Under the pieces are notes generated by a model. That model ran no database searches and had not been told where the DNA came from. It was given only the letters and a program-made list of their open reading frames with translations. The translations under genes and the position numbers were made by a program. Source: Nemertoderma westbladi (taxonomy: Eukaryota; Xenacoelomorpha; Nemertodermatida; Nemertodermatidae). Taken from it: a stretch of 62,400 nt of DNA. This document shows positions 1 through 10,869 of the stretch, in pieces. The first letter of the stretch is position 1; each line of letters starts with the position of its first letter. The DNA lies in assembly GCA_032718475.1 (NCBI GenBank), contig JAUCBJ010003718.1, forward strand, positions 1 to 62,400, given 5' to 3'.

Positions 1-132
1 AATTAATATATACCGGTATTAATTAATATATACCGGTATTAATTAATATAATTAATATATACCGGTATTAAATAATATAATTAATATATACCGGTATTAA
101 TTAATATAATTAATATATACCGGTATTTCTAG
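1..132. repeat. AT-rich tandem repeat with accggtatt core
   Basis: Short tandem units read taatatataccggtatt with variable spacers of about 20 to 33 bp. About five copies are visible and the array is cut by the window start. No coding content. Confidence 0.85.
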
Positions 133-1040
133 AGTGAAATACATACAACATTATCTTATAATATAGAGGTAGATTAGACATTAACTGCGTATTATTGTTT
201 TCACGTAGCGGTATATACATCCATTGGTATATATATTTATGGGAAATAACGTTTTTGTTAAGTGTAAACGCTATCATGTCAACAACAAACAGCTGACAAC
301 GACAAAAATGAAACTGTAACCTGTGCTCTTGACTCTTGTTTTGGTTAGAATAGCCTTCCAATGTAACTTGTACCTTTCCCTTAATGAGTAATTAACTCTA
401 ATTTATTAAATAATTTAACTAATTAGATTAGCGTTAATGGTGTAGATGGTATTGTACCAACGCTATACGGTACCATGAGTTACATCAGGTTAACTCCAAT
501 TCATGTAACTCGTGCCGGTATTTGTAATATATCTATCTATATGTACTTTTATGTCAGCCTGTCTGGAAGTTTCCTTGTGTTTTGTTTTCCATATAACATT
601 TCAAACATTTTCTAATTCAAAGCAATTGGTCTACTAACCGATCTCAGTAAATAAAAGTTACATATATTTGCCGTGTTTGTAGTGAAGCTTGCGTGACACT
701 TTGTGATAAAGGGGGAGGGGTCAAAAATCGGGAAAATTAGCGTGACATACTTTATGAAGTTGGCTTATTATACTTAATGATTACTTAATACCGGTACTTG
801 AATGATCCCGTATTAAACACAAACACAACTTACCTAACAATAATATAAAACGATGGGTTTGATAATTCTAAATAATATGGACATTGGTCATGGTCAATAA
901 ACGTGGCTCAAAGCGTTGCAAAATACTTTTTTTTATTTCTTGCCGAACCCCAATATATTATATACCATTGGAATCGTCTTTTTGAGCTCTTTCCAGATCT
1001 GGCCAAAATATATAAATATACTCAAGTCAAGTCTAAAAGT
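133..1040. other. Non-coding AT-rich stretch
   Basis: I see no convincing gene. Positions about 310-385 match a short core (ctgtaacctg, then ttgttttggtta, then a second cyttgtaac/ctgtaacctg) that recurs near 5207-5283 (reverse), 8165-8245 and 58310-58385, so part of this stretch is probably an old MITE. Confidence 0.5.
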
Positions 1041-1074
1041 TTTAATGGCGAAATAACGCTAAATGCTATCCAAG

Positions 1075-2220
1075 GTAAACATGGGTTCAAGGTATACATG
1101 GGTTCAAGGTATACATGGGTTCAAGGTATACATTTTGTGTACCAAGGTATAGATTGGTTAAATTTTCAAGGTATACGTTTTGTTTACCAAGGTAAACGTT
1201 TTGTTTACCAAGGTAAACGTTTTGTGTACCAAGGTATACGTTTTGTGTACCAAGGTATACGTTTTGTGTAGCAAGGCATTCTTCGTTTTGTGTACCAAGG
1301 TACGTTTTGTGTACCAAGGTATAAGTTTTGTGTACCAAGGTATACGTTTTGTGTACCAAGGTATACGTTTTGTTTACCAAGGTAAACGTTTTGAGTACCA
1401 AGGTATACGTTTTGTTTACCAAGGGATACGTTTTGTGTACCAAGGTATACGTTTTGTGTAGTGTACCAAGGTATACGGCATGTGTACCAAGGTATACGTT
1501 TTGTGTAGCTAGGTATACGTTTTGTGTACCAAGATACGTTTTGTGTACCAAGGTATACGTTTTGTGTCCAAGATACGTGTTGTGTAGCAAGGTATTCTTC
1601 GTTTTGTGTACCAAGGTACGTTTTGTGTACCAAGGTATAAGTTTTGTGTACCAAGGTATACGTTTTGTGTATCAAGGTATACGTTTTGTGTACAAGGTAT
1701 ACGTTTTGTGTAACAAGGTATACGTTTTGTGTACCAAGATACGTGTTGTGTAGCGAGGTATTCTTCGTTTTGTGTAACAAGGGATACGTTTTGTGTAGTG
1801 TACCAAGGTATACGGCATGTGTACCAAGGTATACGTTTTGTGTAGTGTACCAAGGTATACGGCATGTGTACCAAGGTATACGTTTTGTGTACAAGGTATA
1901 CGTTTTGTGTACCAAGATACGTTTTGTGTAGCAAGGTATACGTTTTGTGTACCAAGATACGTGTTGTGTAGCAAGGTATTCTTCGTTTTGTGTAACAAGG
2001 TATACGTTTTGTGTACCATGACACGTTTTGTGTAACAAGGTATACGTTTTGTGTACCAAGATACGTTTTGTGTACCAAGGTATATGTTTTGTGTACCAAG
2101 GTATACGTTTTGTGTACCAAGGTATACGTTTTGTGTACCATGACACGTTTTGTGTAACAAGGTATATGTTTTGTGTACCAAGATACGTTCTGTGTACCAA
2201 GGTATATGTTTTGTGTACAC
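1075..2220. repeat. 21-bp minisatellite
   Basis: A tandem array whose consensus unit reads accaaggtatacgttttgtg plus t, with frequent shorter variants (accaagatacgttttgtgt, gcaaggtattcttc) and an early variant with a gggttcaa spacer. The 21-bp length keeps several frames open on both strands, giving YQGIRFV-like and TKRIPWY-like conceptual repeats. These are a by-product of the unit length and not evidence of a gene. The array ends in 15 C residues at 2237-2251. Confidence 0.9.
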
Positions 2221-2292
2221 GTCCGTAACACGAATACCCCCCCCCCCCCCCTGAACGCGTGTCTTTATGAACGCCCCCAAAGTTATTTTGCC

Positions 2293-2352
2293 AAATCAGA
2301 ATACCGTTATAATTCATTTACCGGTAAATAAATTATAACGGTATTCTGATTT
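2293..2352. repeat. Perfect 22-bp inverted repeat
   Basis: The arms 2293-2314 and 2331-2352 are exact reverse complements separated by a 16-bp AT-rich spacer containing accggt. It would form a strong hairpin or cruciform. It sits next to a poly(C) run at the end of the minisatellite and may be a MITE terminus or replication-slippage product. Confidence 0.85.
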
Positions 2353-2825
2353 CAAGCCTGGAGATACTTGAGTTAAATACGTGGCACATCACGTACAGTA
2401 ACTAAAGTCCATGTTAGATTGAAATCACTTCACTATAGTATAGTGGGACTGTTAAACGCCTACCGTGTGTTAATTGCATTGTATACCTTGAAAACATTGT
2501 TGAAGCTTGGCGTGTTGCTGTCCCATTGTTTATCACACTGATAAGAGAATACCTTGAACATTATAATATGTATAATGAGCTAAAACTGTCTGCCTTGTTG
2601 GTATAAAAATGTCTACCTTGGAACGAACAAACTCTTTCACTTCCAAGGGATACAAATTCCAAGGGATACCGTCTTTTACCAAGGTATACCAATATACTGC
2701 AGTATCATAGAAATGGGAAGGGCAGCGACAATTTATCTTAGCCAACACAAAGTATCCTTACTGACCAATGACAATATACATTTAAAAAGGACCCGAGATA
2801 TTTACTGTAACCGAATTAATAAAAA
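2353..2825. other. Non-coding stretch with minisatellite relics
   Basis: No gene recognised. Scattered accttg and accaaggtata words at about 2480-2700 look like diverged relics of the neighbouring 21-bp array. The segment lies 3' of the receptor gene on the minus strand. Confidence 0.5.
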
Positions 2826-4403
2826 TTACGCGAAGGTTTCAACTTCTACGGAAGTAAATCCTTCTGTTAGCGTCGCCAGTTCGCGGGGAATATCTGCGAG
2901 GATGGCGGTCAGAGACTTTTGACAACGCAACGCGGTTATTCTAACTGCGGGGTTTGCGGACCAGCAGTCCCGCATGAGTTCCGCCAGTCTCCGCAGGATG
3001 TCGTCCGTCTCCCAATGGGTCGACATGGTTGGTCGACGGCCTTCCACGCAGACTACACGACGCAGCTGCTCGTACGAGGGTTCCGACATTCCGACTAGGT
3101 CCTGGTACGGTTGAATGCAGTCGGAAAATGGCCCGGAGACGGCTCGGGTTCGCTTCGCAATCTCCCAGACAACCAAGCCGAGAGCGTAGACGTCGGCCCG
3201 TCGGTAGGAGTCTATCCCTCGCATGGGGACCCTGTCCAGCACTTCCGGGGCCATGTAGCGACGGGTCCCGGCCCGGTTGTCGTTGTCCGGGATGACCACC
3301 GTGTGAGTGGACAGCTCGTGCACTACCGCCAATCCCAGATCTGCGATACAGCACTCCCGTCCGGAGTCCTTGACCAATACGTTGGTTGACTTGAGATCCC
3401 GATGGGCAATCCCCGGTTTACACTCGGGTATATCCGAGTGGAGATGGGCTAATCCACGGGCGATACTAGCGGCCATGGAGAGAGATACTAGCAAAGAGAG
3501 CGAGTGAGTCTGCAAGTATCCGTAGAGCGAGCCGTTAACATGGTATTCCGTAATCAACCACAACTCAGTTTTGATTCCGGTGTCTTTGAAATCGGCGGCG
3601 ATGAAACCGAGGATGTTTGGATGCCGGATCGTCGTTGTTCCGTAAATCTCTACTTCACGTCGGAAACTCGCCTCGTCTCGAGAGGAGAAAATCTTGACGG
3701 CCACGTCGTTCTCTGCGCGCCAGGAGCCACACCAGACCTCCCCGTAGCGGCCGCGCCCGATTGGGTCCCCCAGTCGGATCTGCCGCGCGATCGTCCGCTG
3801 TAGGAGGAGCGGGAACCCGGATCCGCTGCTGGAGTGAGCCAAGTCGGTCCCGGCGCGAGTAGACGCTGTGTCCTCAGCCGCAGCCGCTAGCAACAGATCG
3901 CTACGTCGTAGTGACGGCCGATCCCGCCAGCGTTTAATAGCGGTACCCGCAGGAAAGCGTACCGGCTTGCCGAATAGTCGGCAACACAAAAGGCCGAGGA
4001 AAATAAAGAGAAACAAACCAGCGATGGGAATAACAATAACTGAAACAAAATATGGTTTATTTGAGATGTCGGTGATTGGAGTAGTTGTAGTGTTACCGGT
4101 AGTAGGTGGTGGTCTGGTTGTAGTCAACTCAACGAAAGGATACTCATTAATATCAATTTCTTCATTGCAATAATCGTATTCGTTGCAACATCTAGTTACC
4201 AGTTTATCAGAGGTAAATGGACAACGCGGATGTTTAATTCCAGCGAAATCAATATAGCAGCCCAGCGATAACTGTACTTGATTGGATTTATTTTTGGCTT
4301 TACGTGAAAAGCAGTAACCATTAGTTGCAGAGTTAACGAGGCACTCCGAAATCTCTCCATTGCAATTACCGTGATTCTCGGGGAAACACTTGCATTTAAT
4401 CAT
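2826..4403 (-). CDS. Type I TGF-beta/BMP/activin receptor Ser/Thr kinase, single exon
   Basis: The 525-residue ORF has the full type I receptor layout. Residues 4-80 are a cysteine-rich ectodomain ending in the RCCNEYDYCN box. A Thr-rich linker follows, then a membrane segment at about 118-141. The GS region has SSSGSG at 191-196 followed by FPLLLQRTIARQI, and the kinase runs from about 205 to 510. Kinase landmarks are intact: GRGRYGEV loop, Lys237 in VAVKIF, HRDLKSTN at 334-341, the type I-specific DLG at 355-357, and APE at 385-387. Family role: a ligand-activated membrane kinase that phosphorylates R-SMADs after a type II receptor phosphorylates the GS box. The L45 region (DFKDTGIKTE) does not decide between the BMP and activin/TGF-beta branches. 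Odd points: no intron across the whole coding region, and no signal peptide. An in-frame stop lies 15 nt before the ATG, so a signal-peptide exon could splice in, or this is a retrocopy. The kinase half is visibly more GC-rich than the ectodomain half. Confidence 0.9.
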   Translation of the reverse strand: MIKCKCFPENHGNCNGEISECLVNSATNGYCFSRKAKNKSNQVQLSLGCYIDFAGIKHPRCPFTSDKLVTRCCNEYDYCNEEIDINEYPFVELTTTRPPPTTGNTTTTPITDISNKPYFVSVIVIPIAGLFLFIFLGLLCCRLFGKPVRFPAGTAIKRWRDRPSLRRSDLLLAAAAEDTASTRAGTDLAHSSSGSGFPLLLQRTIARQIRLGDPIGRGRYGEVWCGSWRAENDVAVKIFSSRDEASFRREVEIYGTTTIRHPNILGFIAADFKDTGIKTELWLITEYHVNGSLYGYLQTHSLSLLVSLSMAASIARGLAHLHSDIPECKPGIAHRDLKSTNVLVKDSGRECCIADLGLAVVHELSTHTVVIPDNDNRAGTRRYMAPEVLDRVPMRGIDSYRRADVYALGLVVWEIAKRTRAVSGPFSDCIQPYQDLVGMSEPSYEQLRRVVCVEGRRPTMSTHWETDDILRRLAELMRDCWSANPAVRITALRCQKSLTAILADIPRELATLTEGFTSVEVETFA

Positions 4404-4660
4404 ATTTGTTTTCGATTACACTGTCTGACTGTACTGCTGTACGTACAGTAGGCCTACCGTACCTACCCTACAGCTACAACACTGTACTGCGGATAAAAAG
4501 ACAGTCAGACAGTAGGCCTACACCATACACAGCAGTCTGGCAGTAAGACGTTCATACTTCATATCACTCACTCAAGGACTACTATACTAAAGGACAAGGA
4601 CTGGCACAGCAATAATCCTGAATCCGGACCGGACCCCGCTAGCGGCAGAGCGGGGTAGGG
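4404..4660. other. Upstream flank of the receptor ORF
   Basis: Rich in gtaggcctac and cagtcagacagta words that recur elsewhere in the window. No in-frame upstream exon with a signal peptide could be recognised. A promoter is likely if the receptor gene is intact, but no clear TATA or initiator arrangement is visible. Confidence 0.3.
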
Positions 4661-4679
4661 TGCATTTCAGTTAGGAACA

Positions 4680-7590
4680 CAACGCCCGATTTTGTCCTTT
4701 TGAACGCCAGAACCAATCGTGCTGCATTTTCCCCATAGACGAACATAGGAAAAAATGAGAACGCTAAGCGCATTTGATACAAAATTGTCGCATTTTAAAA
4801 TTTATACCACTGAATTCCTTGCAAAATATAATGACATTTCGGGTCCTACGAATTACCTAAAAAAACACAATATTACCCAAAAAAACACATAAATTCACAA
4901 AAAAAACTCAAAAACACAAAAAATTACACAAAAATACACAAAAAAACACAAAAAAAAACACAATATTACCCAAAAAAACTACCCAAAAAGACAAAACTTT
5001 TATTCATAAACAACAGAACAATGCTTCTTCTATCTGTCTATAAGATTTAGGTTAACTGTAAGAAAGAGTTTCACTTTTCAGCTTTCGATTTTCACTTTTT
5101 TCAAAATATTTACTTTGTTCATTTGAAGATTAATTTAATGACCTACTGCCGCCGGTAGGCCTACCCAGACTGCCAGACAGCATACAAAACCAGATTTCTT
5201 AATTAATGGAAAGGAGCAGGTTACAGTAGCAGGCTTTTCTAACCAAAACAAACGATAGCCAAATAACACAGGTTACAGTCTAATTTTTTCAACCGGCTGA
5301 TGGTTGGCCTACCTACTGACCTACGGTAACGGTACTGTACTGCTACTTACTGACTTAGCTGATTCGGAGTCGGACATCGTATTGCTTTGCTAGGGTAGGA
5401 CTAAAAACCCAAACGGTACGCCAAACGGCTGAACTGTGGAATACGGAGTTCGGACTCATTCATATCACAATCGGTGTGGCGAAAAGATCTGGAAATACAA
5501 TTTACGAAGATTGTGAAGAAAAACGGAAAGAAAATATTTGACTTAAATGCTTAATTAATTAAGTAAAACCTGAATTAATGTTCTGCATGCCTAGATGTGC
5601 TGATATAGGCTGGTACCGGTACAAAGTACTTTCTGTTTCTCAGTATAACTCCATAAATCTGTGTGTAGGTACTGTTTGGGTCAGTTCCAATATTTTGATG
5701 ATAAAATCGTCACAACGGAGGTTATATTTGCCACAACGGGGAAACAATCGCCACAACAGATGTTATAGTTGCCACAACGGAGGAAACAATCGCCACTACG
5801 TGAGGTTATAGTTGCCATAACGGGGGAAACAATCGCCACAACAGATGCTATAGTATAGTTGCCACAACGGAGGATACAATCGCCACAACAAATGCTATAG
5901 TTGCCACAACAGGGGAAACAATCGCCACAACGGATGCTATAGTTGCCACAACGAACAACGAAGGAAACAATCGCCACTACGGGGGTTATAGTTGCCACAA
6001 CGGGGGAAACAAATTGCCACAATGGATGCTATAGTTGCCACAACGAAGGAAACAATCGCCACTACGGGGGTTATAGTTGCCACAATGGGGGAAACAAACG
6101 CCACAACGGATGCTATAGTTGCCACAACGGAGGAAACAATCGCCACTACGGGGGTTATAGTTGCCAAAACGGGGGAAACAATCGCCACAATGGATGCTAT
6201 AGTTGCCACAACGGAGGAAACAATCGCCACTACGGGGGTTATAGTTGCCACAACGGGGGAAACAATCGCCACAACATATGCTATAGTTGCCACAACGGGG
6301 GAAACAATCGCCACAATCAGACAATGGATGCTATAATTGCCACAACGGGGGAAACAATCGCTACAACGGATGCTATAGTTGCCACAATGGAGGAAACAAT
6401 CACCACTACAGAGGTTATAGTTGCCACAACGGGGGAAACAATCGCCACAACATATGCTATAGTTGCCACAACGGGGGAAACAATCGCCACAACGGATGCT
6501 ATAGTTGCCACAACGGAGGAAACAATCGCCACTACGGGGGTTATAGTTTCCACAACGGGGGAAACAATCGCCACAACATATACTATAGTTGCCACAACGG
6601 GGGAAACAATCGCCACAATGGATGCTATAGTTGCCACAACGGGGGAAACAATCGATACAACGGATTCTATAGTTGCCACAACGAAGGAAGCAATCGCCAC
6701 TACAGAGGTTATAGTTGCCACAACGGGGGAAACAATCGCCACAACATATGCTATAGTTGCCACAACGGGGGAAACAATCACCACAACGGATGCTATAGTT
6801 GCCACAACGGAGGAAACAATCGCCACTACGGGGGTTATAGTTGCCACAACAGGGGAAACAATCGCCACAACATATGCTATAGTTGCCACAACGGGGGAAA
6901 CAATCGCCACAATGGATGCTATAGTTGCCACAACGGGGGAAACAATCGATACAACGGATTCTATAGTTGCCACAACGAAGGAAGCAATCGCCACTACAGA
7001 GGTTATAGTTGCCACAACGGGGGAAACAATCGCCACAACATATGCTATAGTTGCCACAATGGGCAGATGGGGAAAACAATATAACCACCGTTTGGGTCCG
7101 TTTGGGTACCTTTTGGGTCCGTTTGGGTTTTTAGTCCTACCGCTTTGCTATGTATGGCCTATTCAATATCTAACCTAACCAAAATACTAAAATCGCACTA
7201 ACCGATACCGAAACACATGGGAACACCAACTGACCAATAACTCAGTTTATACCGGTACCTTTTTATAGAATATAAATTATTTTTGACTTTTTGGTAAGTT
7301 TTTTGGGTAATATTGTGTGTTTTTGTGTTTTTTTGGGTAAATTTTTGTGTTTTTTTGTATTTTTTTTGTGTTTTTTTTTTGTGTATTTTTGGGTAATTTT
7401 GTGTTTTTTTTTGGGTAATTCGTAGGACCGTGCCGTGACATTTCACCTCGTAAGAAAAAAATTGCTTACGGAATGAAAAGTTATCTCACTTTTAAAATAT
7501 TATCAGAATTAGGCCTAATGGAACGCCAAATTATGTCCACAGAAAGAGGAACGCCAGATTATGTCCTTGGAGTGTTTATTGATTGACAGT
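4680..7590. mobile_element. Fold-back (inverted-arm) element enclosing a tandem array
   Basis: The two sides are inverted copies in patches. The ggtcctacgaattacc segment plus its (acccaaaaaaacaca)n tail at about 4850-4985 matches the reverse complement of about 7270-7430. A segment reading gactaaaaacccaaacgg at about 5395-5415 matches the reverse complement of about 7115-7140. The outer flanks share gaacgccag words (4703, 7510-7560). No transposase is visible, so this is a non-autonomous fold-back or MITE-like element; its exact ends and TSD are not resolved. Confidence 0.55.
5699..7075. repeat. 42-bp minisatellite inside the fold-back element
   Basis: About 30 copies of a 42-bp unit made of two related 21-bp halves (gccacaacgggggaaacaat, then cgccacaacggatgctatag plus tt). 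Because 42 is divisible by 3, several frames on both strands stay open for 250-410 codons, giving conceptual IATTDAIVATTGET-type or CHNGGNNRHN-type repeats. Variants (actacggggg, acatatgc, tacaacggattc) recur in blocks, a sign of multi-unit amplification. I treat it as a satellite and not a gene. Confidence 0.85.
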
Positions 7591-8048
7591 CAGACAGTAG
7601 GTATCCTGTGCTGAGCGCTGTAATAGGTGCGAGACTGATCTAGGCTAATTATAAAGGGATGGCTTGGCTATGGCTGGGTTGACTATTTGTAAGGTATAAC
7701 TTACTGACGAAGTGTGAAGCGAATTCGTTGTCGAATTGGGTCGGAAGCTGCGGGAATTCTACTGTTCTACGGGAGTAAACCGCAGCGGCCCGGTGACTAC
7801 GGATGGATACTACTGGGATAAGCAGGTATTTCGATCGAGTTTCTCGTATTCTCGATGCTCGAGGCGGATAGAGAGTTGGTTGTGTTGGGCGGTGTTGGGC
7901 GGTGTTGTTCAATTCTATCAAACATATTAAATAATTGGTAAAATACTAAAAACACACCAGATAAAGATACTGAGCTTATGGTAAAGAGATAGGCCGAACT
8001 TACAATTTCCAAATAGATTGTTCATATAATAAATATATTTTTGGTATT
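7591..8048. other. Non-coding stretch
   Basis: No recognisable gene. Conceptual frames of 60-90 codons exist but have no motif, no domain similarity that I recognise, and no splice-compatible neighbours. Confidence 0.4.
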
Positions 8049-8049
8049 T

Positions 8050-8330
8050 GATTTCAAGATAGGGGGGGGGGGGGGGGGGGGGGGGGGGAACTGGACGCAA
8101 TAAAAATTCATCCCTCTCCAGGGGAAATTGGACACAAATAACAACAGCTGATTACTCTTAAAAATAAAACTGTAACCTGTTCTATTGTGTTTACTTTATT
8201 GTTTTGGTTAAAATAACGTGCCACTGTAACCTGCTCCTTTCCCAAAATTTAGAAATTAATATTGAGGCGGGATATTAATTCGCCAAGGGATTTGCGTCCA
8301 GTCCCACCCCCCTCCTATCTCTTGATTTCA
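8050..8330. mobile_element. MITE with poly(G) inside its terminal inverted repeats
   Basis: Left end tgatttcaagatagg, then 27 G (8062-8088), then aactggacgcaa. It is mirrored at the right by ttgcgtccagtcccacccc, then cctatctcttgatttca. The internal part holds the ctgtaacctg / ttttggtta core shared with three other sites in the window. Too short to encode a transposase. Confidence 0.65.
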
Positions 8331-9524
8331 CTAAAAAATAGAATACATTGCATTTTACTGTTATAATTACTGTATTGAATAAAATAATTAATTTATTGTT
8401 TATTAAACCGTGCTAAGCACGTTGAACTGGAGCTCTAACAATTCCCCACTAGCGGCAGACAGGAACTGTAAAAGTCTCTGTAGAATTTCTAATTAAGCAA
8501 TGCTCTTAGGTAACTACTACTAAATTTCAGATGAATCTGATCGTTGGTTCTATAATTACAGCTATTTTTACGTTTCTGTTAATTCGCCCCCTAGCGGCAG
8601 ACCAGGGAACTGTAGAAGTCTGTCTGTGTGTAGAATTTCTAAATTTTTTTAAAGACTACAAGTGTACCAAGTTTGGTTCCATTTCATCCATGATTGACCG
8701 ACTTATTAGCGTTCAAACATTCCTGCCACGAATAAAAGCTGCAGGAACTCTAGCGATAATTAATTAATTAATTATTAAATACTGTTTCAATTAAATTACT
8801 TACGAAAATCTAGTCATCTTCTTTTAAATATGGACCCTGCATTCGTGGAAAATATAATATTTGATAATTCAGCAGTCAGCCTACGCTAATTTCACAGCAA
8901 AGTCCTTGTCATGGCCTGTGTGTAGTAGGCCATGGTACCACCCTACTACCGGCTGACCGGTGGCAACTAGCACTTCAGCACTTGCACAGCAACAGCACTA
9001 CCGGCGATACACAGGTTGGAATTTATGTAGAGTTTGCTCAACAGTACAGATATAAAATAGTTATCTAAATTATATATATTACTATTGACAAGTATTGAAA
9101 TATATACCGTTATTCATGTTATCAGTATTTGCAACATCTGACATTGAAGAGGTGAGAGAAGATGAATACCGGCACTCAACAAAACCAACGCTTATCACAG
9201 GTCGGTATGGTTACCTCGAAACCGGCGCGACTGTCCACTCGAATACAACTTCAAAACACAAACGCCAACAATAAACTGAAAGCGAATCGAACGTTTTCAG
9301 AAGAATCTGTCATTGGGACGAAGAAAAGGAAGCCGAAACCACGGGAATGGACCACAGCTAAGATTGAATGCTCTCCATTGTCAGAGTTCCTGGACCGAAA
9401 TTGAAACACCAATTGCCGATGGGCTTGATCTCTCAAACCAAAACTTCCTCTGCGGGTTTTGCGCGGCAGTAAAGATTGAAAGTCTGGAAGCTGGCATCCC
9501 TAGGTATTATTATTATAAAGAGCG
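8331..9524. other. Intergenic stretch with a duplicated motif and a small doubtful ORF
   Basis: The words ctagcggcagac and aactgtagaagtct occur at about 8450 and 8590 (and ctagcggcaga at 4635), so this is repeat-derived. A plus-strand frame from the ATG at 9162 to 9404 encodes 80 residues with a basic tail (TKKRKPKPREW). I recognise no family and it may be chance or a lone exon. Confidence 0.3.
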
Positions 9525-9905
9525 TCAGCCTGCGTTTAATAAATATATTTTAATACAAAACAGGTCGAACGCAAAGAGGCTTATAATGAAGACGAGTACT
9601 GCATTGATTATATTCCTATAAACCACCTGGCTTTGCATATTGAACGTGCGTTTGGAAATAAGTTCGTGCTACCCTTCCGTGGGTGGTAGATGTCGCGGTT
9701 ATGTATTGGTGGGTGGGAAGGGAGGGGGGGGGGGGGGGGTGCAGATTAAAAGGGGTGAACACGTACTGTCCCCCTTTCTTTGATTAATTGGTGGTGTGGG
9801 TTAATCTCTCATAACCTGATACAGTCGCACAATTTTAATTTGTATCTCATAACTGGGCCTCGTGCTGCGCGAAGGCCCCACGAACGTGTTTGCTTGTATT
9901 ACATC
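9525..9905 (+). repeat. Dispersed repeat, inverted partner of 58955-59245
   Basis: Shared blocks in opposite orientation include ggtggtagatgtcgcggtta, a G16/C17 run with ttccc/gggaa flanks, the tgcagattaaaaggg block, and ggcctcgtgctgcgcgaagg followed by ccccacgaacgtgtt. The two copies differ by scattered substitutions and small indels. Neither copy has an evident coding region, so this is probably a non-autonomous transposon or SINE-like family. Confidence 0.75.
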
Positions 9906-10865
9906 AAATAGATGTTGGTTTGACTATTGGCTGATTGGAGTGAGATCCAATGTTGAGCTTTAGTGTATACCCTCCAGGGGCTTTTCCTTTCCTTATGAGG
10001 GGCTTTAACCTTTAAGGCATAATTTGTAACTTGGGTGTAAGGTTAGGCAAAGAAGCAATTAATGGTAATCGGTAACCAATAGTGAGTGCCTGTGCCGTGT
10101 GCCATGTATCTTTGGCCAGATAGATTAATGTTTTCAGTTTTTATTCAGTTTATTTTGTGTGCCATTTTAATGTATAATGTCATAAATTTTAAATTATATT
10201 TTGTGACTACGTTGGCCCACAGCGGCCATACGTAAAAACGTTAATTGCATGACTTCCATTAAAGTATTTACGCGGATTTCTGCAACAATCATGTAAATAA
10301 ATTAATAGATTAATACATTTGGGCAGCTTTGAAGTACACCTTCCAGCCTTCTTATTGAGACCTATATAAATAAAATAATGTGATTAATTATTGTGAATTC
10401 ATTCACAATAATTAACTTAATTAATATAATATAAGTTAATTAATTACCGGTAATTATTAAGTAATTACATATTTCCGGATATAACTGACTGACTGAATAA
10501 GTTAGGTTTGGCTTATGTTGTGCGCGTGCTTCATCCTTCATGTACATCAGAGCTAAAAAGTCTATGCTGGTAAAATGTAAAATAACGATAGCTATGCTCA
10601 ACCCACCTGCCTCCTTCTGCACTGGATAGTGGATACATACTGCCTCTTTAGTTCAAAGGGCAAACGGAATTCATACTGCTACACCGCACACCATCTTAAA
10701 CCAGGCCAGACATTAAGCCAATCAGCCAATAGGTTTCCATTCCACTGCTCCAGGCTACGCTGAGCTGCAGCCAGGCTGTACCCTGTTCCTGTACAGATCT
10801 GCATATCACAGATTAGGCCGCTGTCACTCAAAATACCTACTGTGATAAAAATGGGACGCCCGATT
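9906..10865. other. Non-coding AT-rich stretch
   Basis: No gene recognised. A short perfect hairpin, ttattgtgaat facing attcacaataa, lies near 10388-10412. Confidence 0.4.
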
Positions 10866-10869
10866 ATGT

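Noticed and set aside
1087-2317. Long conceptual ORFs (up to 370 codons) on both strands with YTKRIPWYTK-like repeats
   Set aside because: They arise from the 21-bp period; several frames are open at once, there is no start context, domain or non-repetitive part.
5937-7178. ORFs of 383 (-) and 411 (+) codons that look like repeat proteins (CGDCFPRCGNY, IATTGETIATT)
   Set aside because: By-products of the 42-bp satellite; overlapping frames on both strands are equally open.
8531-8767. 78-codon ORF with a signal-peptide-like start (MNLIVGSIITAIFTFLLI)
   Set aside because: Overlaps a duplicated dispersed word (ctagcggcagac...) and has no family or conserved cysteine pattern; chance hydrophobicity in AT-rich DNA is likely.
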